The translations under genes and the position numbers were made by a program. From positions 434,001 to 498,000 of the forward strand of contig NZ_QTJV01000006.1 in assembly GCF_003412465.1 (NCBI RefSeq): DNA of 64,000 nt, in the 5' to 3' direction. Each line of letters begins with the position of its first letter. The stretch's first letter is position 1. Source of the DNA: Chitinophaga silvisoli (GTDB lineage: Bacteria > Bacteroidota > Bacteroidia > Chitinophagales > Chitinophagaceae). Shown piece by piece: positions 45,491 through 52,936 of this stretch. The notes under the pieces were generated by a model. That model did not search any database. It had not been told where the DNA came from and saw nothing but the letters and a program-made list of their open reading frames with translations.

Positions 45491-46675
45491 TTAAGGATTC
45501 GTAAATAAACTTTCCAGCGCATCCAGCAAGATATCAATCTCCTCTTCAGTATTGTAATAATGTGGCGCTACGCGCAGCGCCCAGTTCACACCTTTCGATC
45601 TCAGGTCGATCAATGCACTCGCTGTAACGCTGACTGTTGTATGGATATTCCGCTCTCTCAGTGCAGTCAGCAAAGATTGCGGATCACTCACCGGAGCAGT
45701 CATAGTAATGATACTGGCCAGCTCCGTACCTTTGTCCAGGAGCTTTACCCCCGGCAGGGATTGCAGCCCTGGCCGCAGTATACTACCTAAATATTTATTC
45801 CGCGCAGCGATATTTTCCAGTCCCAGTTCATTTGCATAATGAATGGCTGCATAACTGCCTGCCATCAATGCATAGTTCTGCTCCCAGTCCTGGAAGCGCT
45901 TTGCATCCGGCGCTGTCACGAAGGTGTCATCATCCGTCCAGGTAGCTGCGAACATATCCAGGAACAAAGGATACCATGGTTTGTGCAGGATCCTGTCAGA
46001 CACATAGAGCAGGCCCGCTCCCCTCGGCCCGCGCAGGAATTTCCGCATCGTTCCACAGAGAAAATCACAACCTATTTCTTCCACATCCAGCGGTAATTGC
46101 CCGACGGACTGGCATGCATCTACCAGGTATGGTATATCATACTCCCGGCATACCTTTCCGATAGCTGCAATGGGCTGGATCAAACCAGTATTGGATGGTA
46201 CGTGTGTAAGCGACACGAGCCGGGGTTGCTTTTCTTTTATCAATGATACCATATGATCTACATCGACACCACCTTCAGGCAAACTATGTGCACGTACCAG
46301 CTCTATCCCAAAACGTTCTTCCAGCGACAGGAACTGCAACTGGTTGCTGGCATAATCCTCATTGGCAATAATCACCACATCACCTTTCTTAAAAGGGATG
46401 CACGACAATGCTCTTGCAAAACTATTGGTCGCACTACTTGTAAATGCAATATTCTTAGCCGGGGCATTCAGCAATTTTCCTGCGGCCATGTAAAAACGGT
46501 TGAGGGCCGTTGCATTGGCTGCAGCTGTTTCATAACCTCCACAATTAGCTTCTTCTGTCAGGTAATCCTGCATCGCCTTCAAAACAGGGTAAGGGGGCAA
46601 TGCAGCGCCGGAATTGTTGAAATGTACTTTGGTCTGGCAGCCGGGTGTATCTGCCCTCAGTGTAGCAATGTCCAT
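45491..46675 (-). CDS. Class V PLP-dependent aminotransferase/lyase, EgtE-like candidate
   Basis: 394 residues of the aminotransferase class V fold used by cysteine desulfurases, isopenicillin-N epimerases and the ergothioneine C-S lyase EgtE. HFNNSGAALPPYPVL near 18-32 opens the fold, SSATNSFARAL is near 79, the PLP-contact YLVDACQSVGQLPLD near 185-200, and the Schiff-base Lys in GTMRKFLRGPRGAG near 223. It faces egtD across a terminator and could be EgtE, the last pathway step. Other members with the same motifs act on unrelated substrates, so this is an inference from position. A DinB-fold gene lies nine bases upstream. Confidence 0.72.
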   Translation of the reverse strand: MDIATLRADTPGCQTKVHFNNSGAALPPYPVLKAMQDYLTEEANCGGYETAAANATALNRFYMAAGKLLNAPAKNIAFTSSATNSFARALSCIPFKKGDVVIIANEDYASNQLQFLSLEERFGIELVRAHSLPEGGVDVDHMVSLIKEKQPRLVSLTHVPSNTGLIQPIAAIGKVCREYDIPYLVDACQSVGQLPLDVEEIGCDFLCGTMRKFLRGPRGAGLLYVSDRILHKPWYPLFLDMFAATWTDDDTFVTAPDAKRFQDWEQNYALMAGSYAAIHYANELGLENIAARNKYLGSILRPGLQSLPGVKLLDKGTELASIITMTAPVSDPQSLLTALRERNIHTTVSVTASALIDLRSKGVNWALRVAPHYYNTEEEIDILLDALESLFTNP

Positions 46676-46684
46676 GGTATTTAA

Positions 46685-47158
46685 TTATTTCCACGCCCCG
46701 AGCATTCTTCTCACCGCCACAATCTCGCCGGTATGGTAGCTGGTATGATCCGCAATTAAAAGGGCTTCACGGAAGAGGTGCTGGCCATTGCCATGGGAAA
46801 AAGGCTCGTAAAGGTCTGCTCCGGGTCGTTTGAGCAATTTAATGAATTCCGCGCAATCCTTTTTGATCCGGGCAATGCTTTCCTCCCAGGCATCATTGTC
46901 TTTGGGGGCAGGATCTTTGGGCCAATAGCCTTCCGGCCATGGGGGTGACTGGTGACCGGGGTTCTTTGAAAATTCAAGAATGTCCCACTGGGCAATGCGG
47001 ATATGTTCCACCAGTTGCCAGATGCTGTAAGGCATATTTTCCGGTATGATTCCTCTGATCTTTTCAGGTACACCCTTGACGGCATCTTCGAATGAAACGT
47101 GGGCATGACTGCCGGTGAGGAGCTCTTCTAATGTTTTGATGACTTCTTTTTCTGCCAT
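46685..47158 (-). CDS. DinB superfamily (YfiT/BstA-like fold) protein
   Basis: 157 residues from the ATG at 47156-47158; a frame to 47212 adds 18 residues but lacks support. It is a four-helix metal-binding fold with His in QLVEHIRIAQ near 49 and the pair in DHTSYHTGE near 140. Some relatives are thiol S-transferases that use mycothiol or bacillithiol, and the EgtB N-terminal domain has the same fold. It is nine bases upstream of the EgtE-like gene, so the two are co-transcribed. A role with ergothioneine is inference. Confidence 0.78.
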   Translation of the reverse strand: MAEKEVIKTLEELLTGSHAHVSFEDAVKGVPEKIRGIIPENMPYSIWQLVEHIRIAQWDILEFSKNPGHQSPPWPEGYWPKDPAPKDNDAWEESIARIKKDCAEFIKLLKRPGADLYEPFSHGNGQHLFREALLIADHTSYHTGEIVAVRRMLGAWK

Positions 47159-47229
47159 GATCTGTTTTTGGTATGTGGTCCAAACAAGGTGCCAATACCA
47201 TTTAAATATCATCCCGGATTCGAAGCTAA

Positions 47230-47330
47230 AAGGTCACTATAAGGGCACCATAAGGTCACCTCAATATCCAATCGATATACAAGTGCCCTTTTGGTGCCCT
47301 TATAGTGACCTTAAAATGACCTATTGGATA
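47230..47330. repeat. Complex palindromic cluster in a divergent promoter region
   Basis: 21-base arms 47230-47250 and 47292-47312 are perfect reverse complements, with 41 bases between them. Within and beside them are four AGGTCA half-sites (direct at 47231 and 47253, inverted at 47306 and 47317), three AAGGGCA/TGCCCTT copies, and an outer pair TATCCAAT (47265-47272)/ATTGGATA (47323-47330). It lies between DinB and TetR, transcribed away from each other. Confidence 0.7.
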
Positions 47331-47387
47331 AGATGCCGGGACGAAGCTATATAGGTATTTAGATAGCCTTTCACTGAACCCACTTGT

Positions 47388-47414
47388 TTACTTACTAGTA
47401 AGTAAGTATATTTG
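47388..47414 (+). promoter_or_regulatory. Operator palindrome and -7 element of the TetR-FabF operon
   Basis: TTACTTACTAGTAAGTAA at 47388-47405 is an 18-base perfect palindrome, the usual form of a TetR dimer site. TATATTTG at 47407-47414 matches the -7 consensus and ends four bases before the TetR ATG. A repressor bound here would cover the promoter, so negative autoregulation is likely. Confidence 0.7.
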
Positions 47415-47418
47415 CAGT

Positions 47419-47970
47419 ATGCAGGATACCAAAGACAAAATAGTCGGCCTGGCAGACCAGCTGATCAAAACCAAAGGCTTCAACTCCTTCAGTTACAAGG
47501 ACATCTCCGATCCGCTGGCTATCAAGAATGCCGCCATTCACTATCACTTTCCCAACAAGGCCGACCTGGGCATGGCCGTCCTTGAGCAGGAATTCAACAT
47601 TTTAAATACAGGAATTGCCAATTGGGAAGCCCTGCCGGAAGACCACCAGCTCCGCCACCTCATCGGTTCCTTTGCGAACAAGTGTAGCAGCCATATGGCC
47701 TGTATCATGGGCTCCCTTTCCCCCGATTACAATACCCTCCCTTCGAATATGCAGGAGCGCCTGCGGGAATTCAGTGCTGCTGTAATCAAATGGGTCACCC
47801 AGTGCCTTCATAATGGCCGTGAAAAGGGCATTTTTAGCTTCAAAGGAGCTCCGGAAGACAGGGCACTGATGATTGTGTCAAATTTGCTCGCCTCCCTCCT
47901 CCTGAGCCGCGTAATGGGCGAAAGTGCTTTCGAAAAAATCAGTAAACAACTATTAGACGATATTTTATGA
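47419..47970 (+). CDS. TetR/AcrR family transcriptional regulator
   Basis: 183 residues. The N-terminal helix-turn-helix covers about 5-55, with GLADQLIKTKGFNSFSYKDI and the recognition helix in NAAIHYHFPNKADLG. The C-terminal ligand-binding helices have two Cys near 93 and 98. The start follows the operator/promoter at 47388-47414. Its stop overlaps the fabF start by four bases (ATGA), so repressor and enzyme are made together. The ligand may relate to the acyl chain made by the synthase, which is inference. Confidence 0.88.
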   Translation: MQDTKDKIVGLADQLIKTKGFNSFSYKDISDPLAIKNAAIHYHFPNKADLGMAVLEQEFNILNTGIANWEALPEDHQLRHLIGSFANKCSSHMACIMGSLSPDYNTLPSNMQERLREFSAAVIKWVTQCLHNGREKGIFSFKGAPEDRALMIVSNLLASLLLSRVMGESAFEKISKQLLDDIL

Positions 47971-49199
47971 AAAGAGTAGTCATCACCGGCTTAGGCGCAA
48001 TCACGCCTATCGGTAACCAGGTCGAAGCCTTCTGGAAAAACCTGCTTGCAGGTAAAAGCGGAGCTGCGACGATCACAAAATTCGATGCAAGTAAATTCCG
48101 AACGCAGTTTGCCTGCGAGATCAAAGATTATAATCCATCGCAATACTTAGATAAAAATGACCTGAGAAAAACGGATCCCTTTACACAGTATGCACTCATC
48201 GCTGCCCAGCAGGCTGTAGACGATGCAGGGATTGATTTTGCCACCATGAACCCCTTCGATGCAGGGGTGATCTGGGGCTCTGGTCAGGGTGGGATGCAAA
48301 CTTTTGAAGAGCAGGTAAAGGAATATACTTTAGGCAATTATCAGCCCCGCTTCAATCCCTTCTTTGTACCAAAACTGATTGCGAACATGGCATCCGGTAT
48401 GATCTCCATCCGCTTCGGCCTGATGGGTATCAATTATACCACTGTATCTGCCTGTTCCACTTCCAACACTGCCATTATGGATGCACTGAATTACATCCGC
48501 TGGGGCAAGGCCAAAGTAATCATCACCGGTGGCTCCGAAGCCCCGATTACTGAAGCCTCCGTGGGGGGATTCTGTGCCATGAAAGCTATGTCGCAGCGCA
48601 ATGATGACCCGGCTACTGCCAGCAGACCTTTTGATACAGGCAGGGATGGCTTCGTGATGGGCGAGGGTGCCGGTGCCCTGGTATTGGAAGAATATGAACA
48701 CGCCGTGGCAAGAGGAGCGAAGATCTATGCGGAAGTAGCAGGTGCGGCTATGACGGCAGATGCGTACCACATGACCGCCACGCATCCTGAAGGACTGGGC
48801 GCTTACGAAGCAATGAAACGTGCATTGGAAGACGGTGGCCTGAACCCTTCGCAGGTAGATTACCTGAATGCACATGCTACCAGTACCCCGGTGGGTGACC
48901 TCAGTGAAATAGCGGCAATCACAAAACTCCTGGGCCCCTCCGTAGCCATCAGTGCCACCAAGTCGATGACAGGTCACTTATTAGGTGCAGCTGGTGCGAT
49001 AGAAGCAATTGCATCCATCTTAAGCATCAAATACGGCATCATCCCTCCTACAATCAATACCCAGGAACTTGATCCCGCACTGCCATCCAATCTTAATCTT
49101 ATTTTAGGGACTGCGGTAGAGAAAAAAGTAAACGTTGCCATGAGCAATACCTTTGGTTTTGGGGGGCACAACGGCATTGTGGTCTTTAAAGCTATATAA
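47967..49199 (+). CDS. FabF-like beta-ketoacyl-ACP synthase II
   Basis: 410 residues of the thiolase fold. The Cys-His-His triad is Cys163 (SACSTS), His303 (NAHATS) and His337 (TGHLLGAAG), the KAS II set. The C-terminus ends NTFGFGGHNGIVVF as in FabF. Normal housekeeping fabF sits beside acpP; here it is alone with a TetR repressor, so this is more likely a second, regulated synthase for a special acyl chain or a polyketide-like step. Confidence 0.88.
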   Translation: MKRVVITGLGAITPIGNQVEAFWKNLLAGKSGAATITKFDASKFRTQFACEIKDYNPSQYLDKNDLRKTDPFTQYALIAAQQAVDDAGIDFATMNPFDAGVIWGSGQGGMQTFEEQVKEYTLGNYQPRFNPFFVPKLIANMASGMISIRFGLMGINYTTVSACSTSNTAIMDALNYIRWGKAKVIITGGSEAPITEASVGGFCAMKAMSQRNDDPATASRPFDTGRDGFVMGEGAGALVLEEYEHAVARGAKIYAEVAGAAMTADAYHMTATHPEGLGAYEAMKRALEDGGLNPSQVDYLNAHATSTPVGDLSEIAAITKLLGPSVAISATKSMTGHLLGAAGAIEAIASILSIKYGIIPPTINTQELDPALPSNLNLILGTAVEKKVNVAMSNTFGFGGHNGIVVFKAI

Positions 49200-49206
49200 G
49201 CAAGCA

Positions 49207-49446
49207 TCAGCCTTTGAGAGTACCGCCTCTCAAAGGCTTCAACAAGTCCATCAGGCCATTCAGCCTGATTTCGTACATCGTACTCAGCAACATACCCAGC
49301 TTTCCTTTCGGCCATCCCTCCCTGTTAAACCACTCCAGGTAAGATACCGGCAAATCGCAGAGTAACACGTCTTTATACTTCCCGAAAGGCATCTTCATGG
49401 TCACCAACTGCTTAAAAATCTCCGGATCTGGTCCTGCTATTTCCAT
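49207..49446 (-). CDS. DUF3820 family protein
   Basis: 79 residues matching DUF3820: MPFGKYKDVLLCDLPVSYLEWF and GWPKGKLGMLLSTMYEIRLNGL. The family is small and of unclear role. The gene has a TATATTTG promoter element (49461-49468, minus strand) 14 bases before its ATG. Its last codons lie in a hairpin shared with the downstream end of fabF. Confidence 0.85.
   Translation of the reverse strand: MEIAGPDPEIFKQLVTMKMPFGKYKDVLLCDLPVSYLEWFNREGWPKGKLGMLLSTMYEIRLNGLMDLLKPLRGGTLKG
49209..49238. repeat. Hairpin between the convergent fabF and DUF3820 ends
   Basis: Perfect 12-base arms AGCCTTTGAGAG (49209-49220) and CTCTCAAAGGCT (49227-49238). It lies ten bases past the fabF stop and inside the last codons of the DUF3820 gene. 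No T-run follows on either strand, so a terminator is possible but weak. Confidence 0.5.
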
Positions 49447-49460
49447 ATGACAATTTTTTA

Positions 49461-49468
49461 CAAATATA
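49461..49468 (-). promoter_or_regulatory. -7 promoter element TATATTTG for DUF3820
   Basis: Exact TAnnTTTG on the minus strand, 14 bases before the ATG at 49446. Confidence 0.45.
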
Positions 49469-49862
49469 TTTTTTTAGAATTCTAAATCCATTATTACGGC
49501 ACTACCGTATATACCTTCATTATTAAAAATTATCTATATCTGTCAGAGCAGGTATACTTGAATAAAGGGACTAGGACGAGCGATTGCTTATAGCAAGCCG
49601 ACAATACATTAAGGGACAAATTAACGAATTCATTGCCAATTCATTATCTGGAAATAGTCGTGTGAAACTTACTTGCAGTGTCTATACCTATTTGCAACAG
49701 CTTAGTACAAAAAGGCACATTTCATTTTGCATTTTTGTGAACTTTTTGAATTAAACATCCCCCCAGAAGAGTGGTTATGAGAATAGCCGGTTGCGGATAA
49801 CCATGTCTGTAACCGGTTTACCGTTTTTTCAGGCCACCATTACGTAAAAAAAATCAGGGGCA
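49469..49862. other. Intergenic region upstream of the PAS histidine kinase
   Basis: About 390 bases without a recognisable gene. It must hold the kinase promoter, but no exact TAnnTTTG was found on the plus strand. Near 49787-49825 the sequence has CCGGTT/AACCGG repeated units of modest length. Confidence 0.4.
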
Positions 49863-51137
49863 ATGGAGCAAGAGATCAGGCAGAGCAGAGCAGAACTATA
49901 CGACCTGTTGCTGCGATATATCAAGACAGAACAAGCGGAAAAGGATCATCTGAATGAAGATGGTTTGAGCATGGAATTATTATCGAAGAGCATACAGGTA
50001 TTAGGGAACCGCTTACAGGATGTAGAAGAGAAACTCGCAGCTACCGAAAAATTATTAAAATCATCGCAGGATACATACGCCAGTCTGCTGGGAGAAATCC
50101 AGGATTATGCCATCATCACCCTGGATCTCCAGGGCAATATTGTGAACTGGAATAAAGGGGCAGAACACATCAAAGGCTATACTGCAAAGGAAGTTGTAGG
50201 CAAAAACTTCAGAATCTTTTACACCCCTGCCGCCCAGGCGGACAACACTCCTGAAAAAATACTGGCTGCTGCCGCCCGCAATGGTCGTGTTCAGCACGAT
50301 GACTATCGCGTGCGCAAAGACGGCACCTTATTCTGGGGAAGTGTCACCATGACCGCTCTCCACAATAACGAAGGCGAACTGACCGGGTTTATCAAAATCA
50401 CACGGGATCTCACCCAGCGAAAACTGATGGAAGACCAGACCTTCCAATACCTGAGTAAACTGGAAACCGAGAACCGGGAACTGGAGCAATTCACCTACAT
50501 TGCATCTCACGACCTGCAGGAACCACTGCGGTCTATCAGTACGCTGGTAGAACTGGTAGCTACCGAATACGCCGGCAAACTGGATGAAAACGCTGACAAC
50601 TATCTCCGCTTCATCCGCCAGTCGAGCAATCGTATGAGTGACCTGATCAAAGCCCTGCTGGACTACTCCCGTATCGGCAAGGTAAAGGTGAAAGAAGCTG
50701 TAGATTGCAACCAGATCATCCTGAATGTAGTTGACGATCTGCGTACGGCTATTCACGAGAGTAAGGCGCAGGTGATCATGGAAAACTTACCTATCGTACA
50801 GGCATACCCGATAGAACTGAAATTATTATTTCAAAACCTGCTGAGCAATGCGATTAAGTTCAGACAGAAGGACGTACCACCTGTGATCCGCATCAGCTGT
50901 GTCAAGAAGGGACATGAATATGAATTCACCTTTGCAGACAATGGCATCGGCATCGCACCGCGGTACCAGGAAAAAATATTTGAGATCTTCCAGCGCCTGC
51001 ACAATCAGTTGCAATACGAAGGAACAGGCATTGGACTGGCTCACTGTAAAAAAATAGTTACCCTGCATGGAGGCCGCATCTGGCTTAATTCTATACCAGG
51101 CCAGGGCAGTCAGTTTTATTTCACCATCTCAGCATAA
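49863..51137 (+). CDS. PAS sensor histidine kinase
   Basis: 424 residues, soluble. A coiled-coil N-terminus (about 1-70) leads to one PAS-PAC domain (EIQDYAIITLDLQGNIVNWNKGAEHIKGY near 80-110, ending FIKITRDLTQRKLMEDQT). The HisKA segment has the phosphoacceptor His216 in ASHDLQEPLRS, the phytochrome-type variant, followed by HATPase_c (NAIKF, DNGIGI, GTGIGLAHC). The response regulator gene begins six bases after its stop, making a pair. Confidence 0.88.
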   Translation: MEQEIRQSRAELYDLLLRYIKTEQAEKDHLNEDGLSMELLSKSIQVLGNRLQDVEEKLAATEKLLKSSQDTYASLLGEIQDYAIITLDLQGNIVNWNKGAEHIKGYTAKEVVGKNFRIFYTPAAQADNTPEKILAAAARNGRVQHDDYRVRKDGTLFWGSVTMTALHNNEGELTGFIKITRDLTQRKLMEDQTFQYLSKLETENRELEQFTYIASHDLQEPLRSISTLVELVATEYAGKLDENADNYLRFIRQSSNRMSDLIKALLDYSRIGKVKVKEAVDCNQIILNVVDDLRTAIHESKAQVIMENLPIVQAYPIELKLLFQNLLSNAIKFRQKDVPPVIRISCVKKGHEYEFTFADNGIGIAPRYQEKIFEIFQRLHNQLQYEGTGIGLAHCKKIVTLHGGRIWLNSIPGQGSQFYFTISA

Positions 51138-51142
51138 ACCTC

Positions 51143-51553
51143 ATGAATAAAAAATTACATTCTATCCTTTTAGTAGAAGACGATGAAGCCACCAATTTCA
51201 TCAGTCAAATGGTGATTAAAAAAATGGATTGTGCAGACCATGTCCACGTAGCATGGAATGGTGCGGAAGCACTTGACTACCTGAAAGACTGCAAGAATAT
51301 GCCGAACGGCCAGCCAGACCTCATCCTTCTGGACATCAATATGCCTGCACTGAATGGCTGGGAATTCCTGGAGGAATACCACAAACTCGGCGAAAAGGAA
51401 AAAGGACAGGTAGTCGTAGTGATGCTCACTACATCCATGAATCCCGATGATCATAAACGGGCCATCAGTCATCCTGATGTATCAGGGTTCAGGAATAAAC
51501 CACTGACGACAGGATTGATGGAAGATATCCTGGATGCTTATTTTAAGAGATAG
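51143..51553 (+). CDS. Single-domain response regulator (Rcp1-like)
   Basis: 136 residues, one receiver and no output domain. It has acidic residues in LLVEDDEATNFI, phosphoacceptor Asp64 in LLLDINMPALNGWEFL, Thr near 97 in VVMLTTSMNP, and Lys in FRNKPLT. It forms a two-component pair with the kinase and probably acts by protein contact. Confidence 0.9.
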   Translation: MNKKLHSILLVEDDEATNFISQMVIKKMDCADHVHVAWNGAEALDYLKDCKNMPNGQPDLILLDINMPALNGWEFLEEYHKLGEKEKGQVVVVMLTTSMNPDDHKRAISHPDVSGFRNKPLTTGLMEDILDAYFKR

Positions 51554-51581
51554 CATTCACAACCGGCTTCCTTTTCAACTT

Positions 51582-51604
51582 TAATTAATTACTGTAATTA
51601 ATTA
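51582..51604. repeat. AT-rich palindrome between convergent genes
   Basis: TAATTAATTAC (51582-51592) and GTAATTAATTA (51594-51604) are reverse complements around a single T. The unit TAATTAATTACT is also repeated directly. It has no GC stem or T-run, so it is a weak terminator at best, and a protein site is equally possible. Confidence 0.4.
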
Positions 51605-51614
51605 CTTTGAACAT

Positions 51615-52841
51615 TTACAGCCAGCCTTTTTCCTGCCAGGATGATATTACATCCGGCACGACTCCGCATTCCCCTAAGATGCGTTCAAATTCCTCCATGT
51701 CTGATTCCCAGTCTATCGCATAGGCTGCAAAATCATCACTTACAGGCAAACGTTTATAGAGTTTATTAGTCGTGAGCAACCAGGCCACTTTGCGCAGCAT
51801 TCTCGCCGCTATCTCCCACTTCTCTTCCCGCTCTATGATTTGCATAAACTGCTTAAAAGGCCGCTCAAATTTCTCCATACGGATGTTCATGTAAGGATGG
51901 TCCATCTCCGTTGATAAAAAGATCAGATCAAAGATGTCTTCATCCTGGTGACGGCGGGAGATTTCTGCCGTAAATGCCTGTGAGCGTGGAGAAAGGGATG
52001 GAATGTATTCTGCTATTTCGTGGTAGTTGATTTCCAACAGGGAAAGTGGTGTTTCTATCTGGGCTTCGACAAGTGTATCTACAATCGCTTCTGCAAGCTT
52101 TTCGGCTACTTCTTCTTCCAGTGCCTGTATGTTTACCCCATCAACTGGTCTGACCCAGGTAAGGCGCTCCTTACCTGTTTCGCAGATTGCCCTGATCTCG
52201 TCCAGCCGGCCATCGGGCGTATAAGCATAATGCTGACTATAGTGAAATTCCCCATGACCGGGAGCCATACCCAGGCCATCGGCGGTGAGGATGCGGTCGT
52301 TATCCCAATGAAATTCTTCTACTGATATAAAGAGGGAATACTGATCACCCAACATATCTGCAATGATCTCGTCCACACTTTCTCCCTCAAAGTTATTCGC
52401 ACTACCCCTGGTATTGAGGAGCAGCGACTGCCAGCCTACTTTTTTGCCATCTTTATAAAGAATTCGTTTGATACAGGAAGGGATCTGTGTATGTTCTGTC
52501 ATACAATATTCAACATACTCAACAACGTGGTCACTGTAAGAATAATATCCTTCCCAGTTAATATTGTTCACAACGTGGCGGAATGCAGTATAAACGGGTC
52601 TTCCATCCTCTCCAAATCCATAAAAATGATAGTCATTGATCTCCCTGGCACGTGCTTCAGGGAATATCTTCCCCTCAGGCAGCATAAAAGCTTCGGTTCC
52701 ATAGTCTTTCAGATCGTATCTGAATCCCGGCACATATTTCTCGGTCAGGATCTTCTCTTTAAATTCGGGCAGAAGGGATAGCTCATTAAATGCATGCTTC
52801 CATCTGGTTAGTAACTCTTGCTTCAGTATTTCAAGGTCCAT
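51615..52841 (-). CDS. Hypothetical protein, cytoplasmic, about 408 residues
   Basis: The ATG at 52839-52841 (MDLEILKQELLTRWKHAF) is preferred; a frame to 52883 adds 14 residues rich in Tyr. No signal peptide, membrane segment or recognised domain is seen. The sequence is acidic and aromatic-rich: YHFYGFGEDGRPVYTAFRHV near 75-95 and a C-terminal half of helices with Glu/Arg (FERPFKQFMQIIEREEKWEIAARMLRKVAWLL). The RPVYTAFRHVVNN... and DGRLDEIRAI segments resemble beta-hairpin repeats of the YD type in passing only. Function unknown. Confidence 0.65.
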   Translation of the reverse strand: MDLEILKQELLTRWKHAFNELSLLPEFKEKILTEKYVPGFRYDLKDYGTEAFMLPEGKIFPEARAREINDYHFYGFGEDGRPVYTAFRHVVNNINWEGYYSYSDHVVEYVEYCMTEHTQIPSCIKRILYKDGKKVGWQSLLLNTRGSANNFEGESVDEIIADMLGDQYSLFISVEEFHWDNDRILTADGLGMAPGHGEFHYSQHYAYTPDGRLDEIRAICETGKERLTWVRPVDGVNIQALEEEVAEKLAEAIVDTLVEAQIETPLSLLEINYHEIAEYIPSLSPRSQAFTAEISRRHQDEDIFDLIFLSTEMDHPYMNIRMEKFERPFKQFMQIIEREEKWEIAARMLRKVAWLLTTNKLYKRLPVSDDFAAYAIDWESDMEEFERILGECGVVPDVISSWQEKGWL

Positions 52842-52936
52842 CAGCCGGCATTTTGAATAAAAATAATATATATTAATTGACATAGCAAGGAGAATTTCTG
52901 TTTATCTTTATCGATTATAACCACGACAAAGAACCT

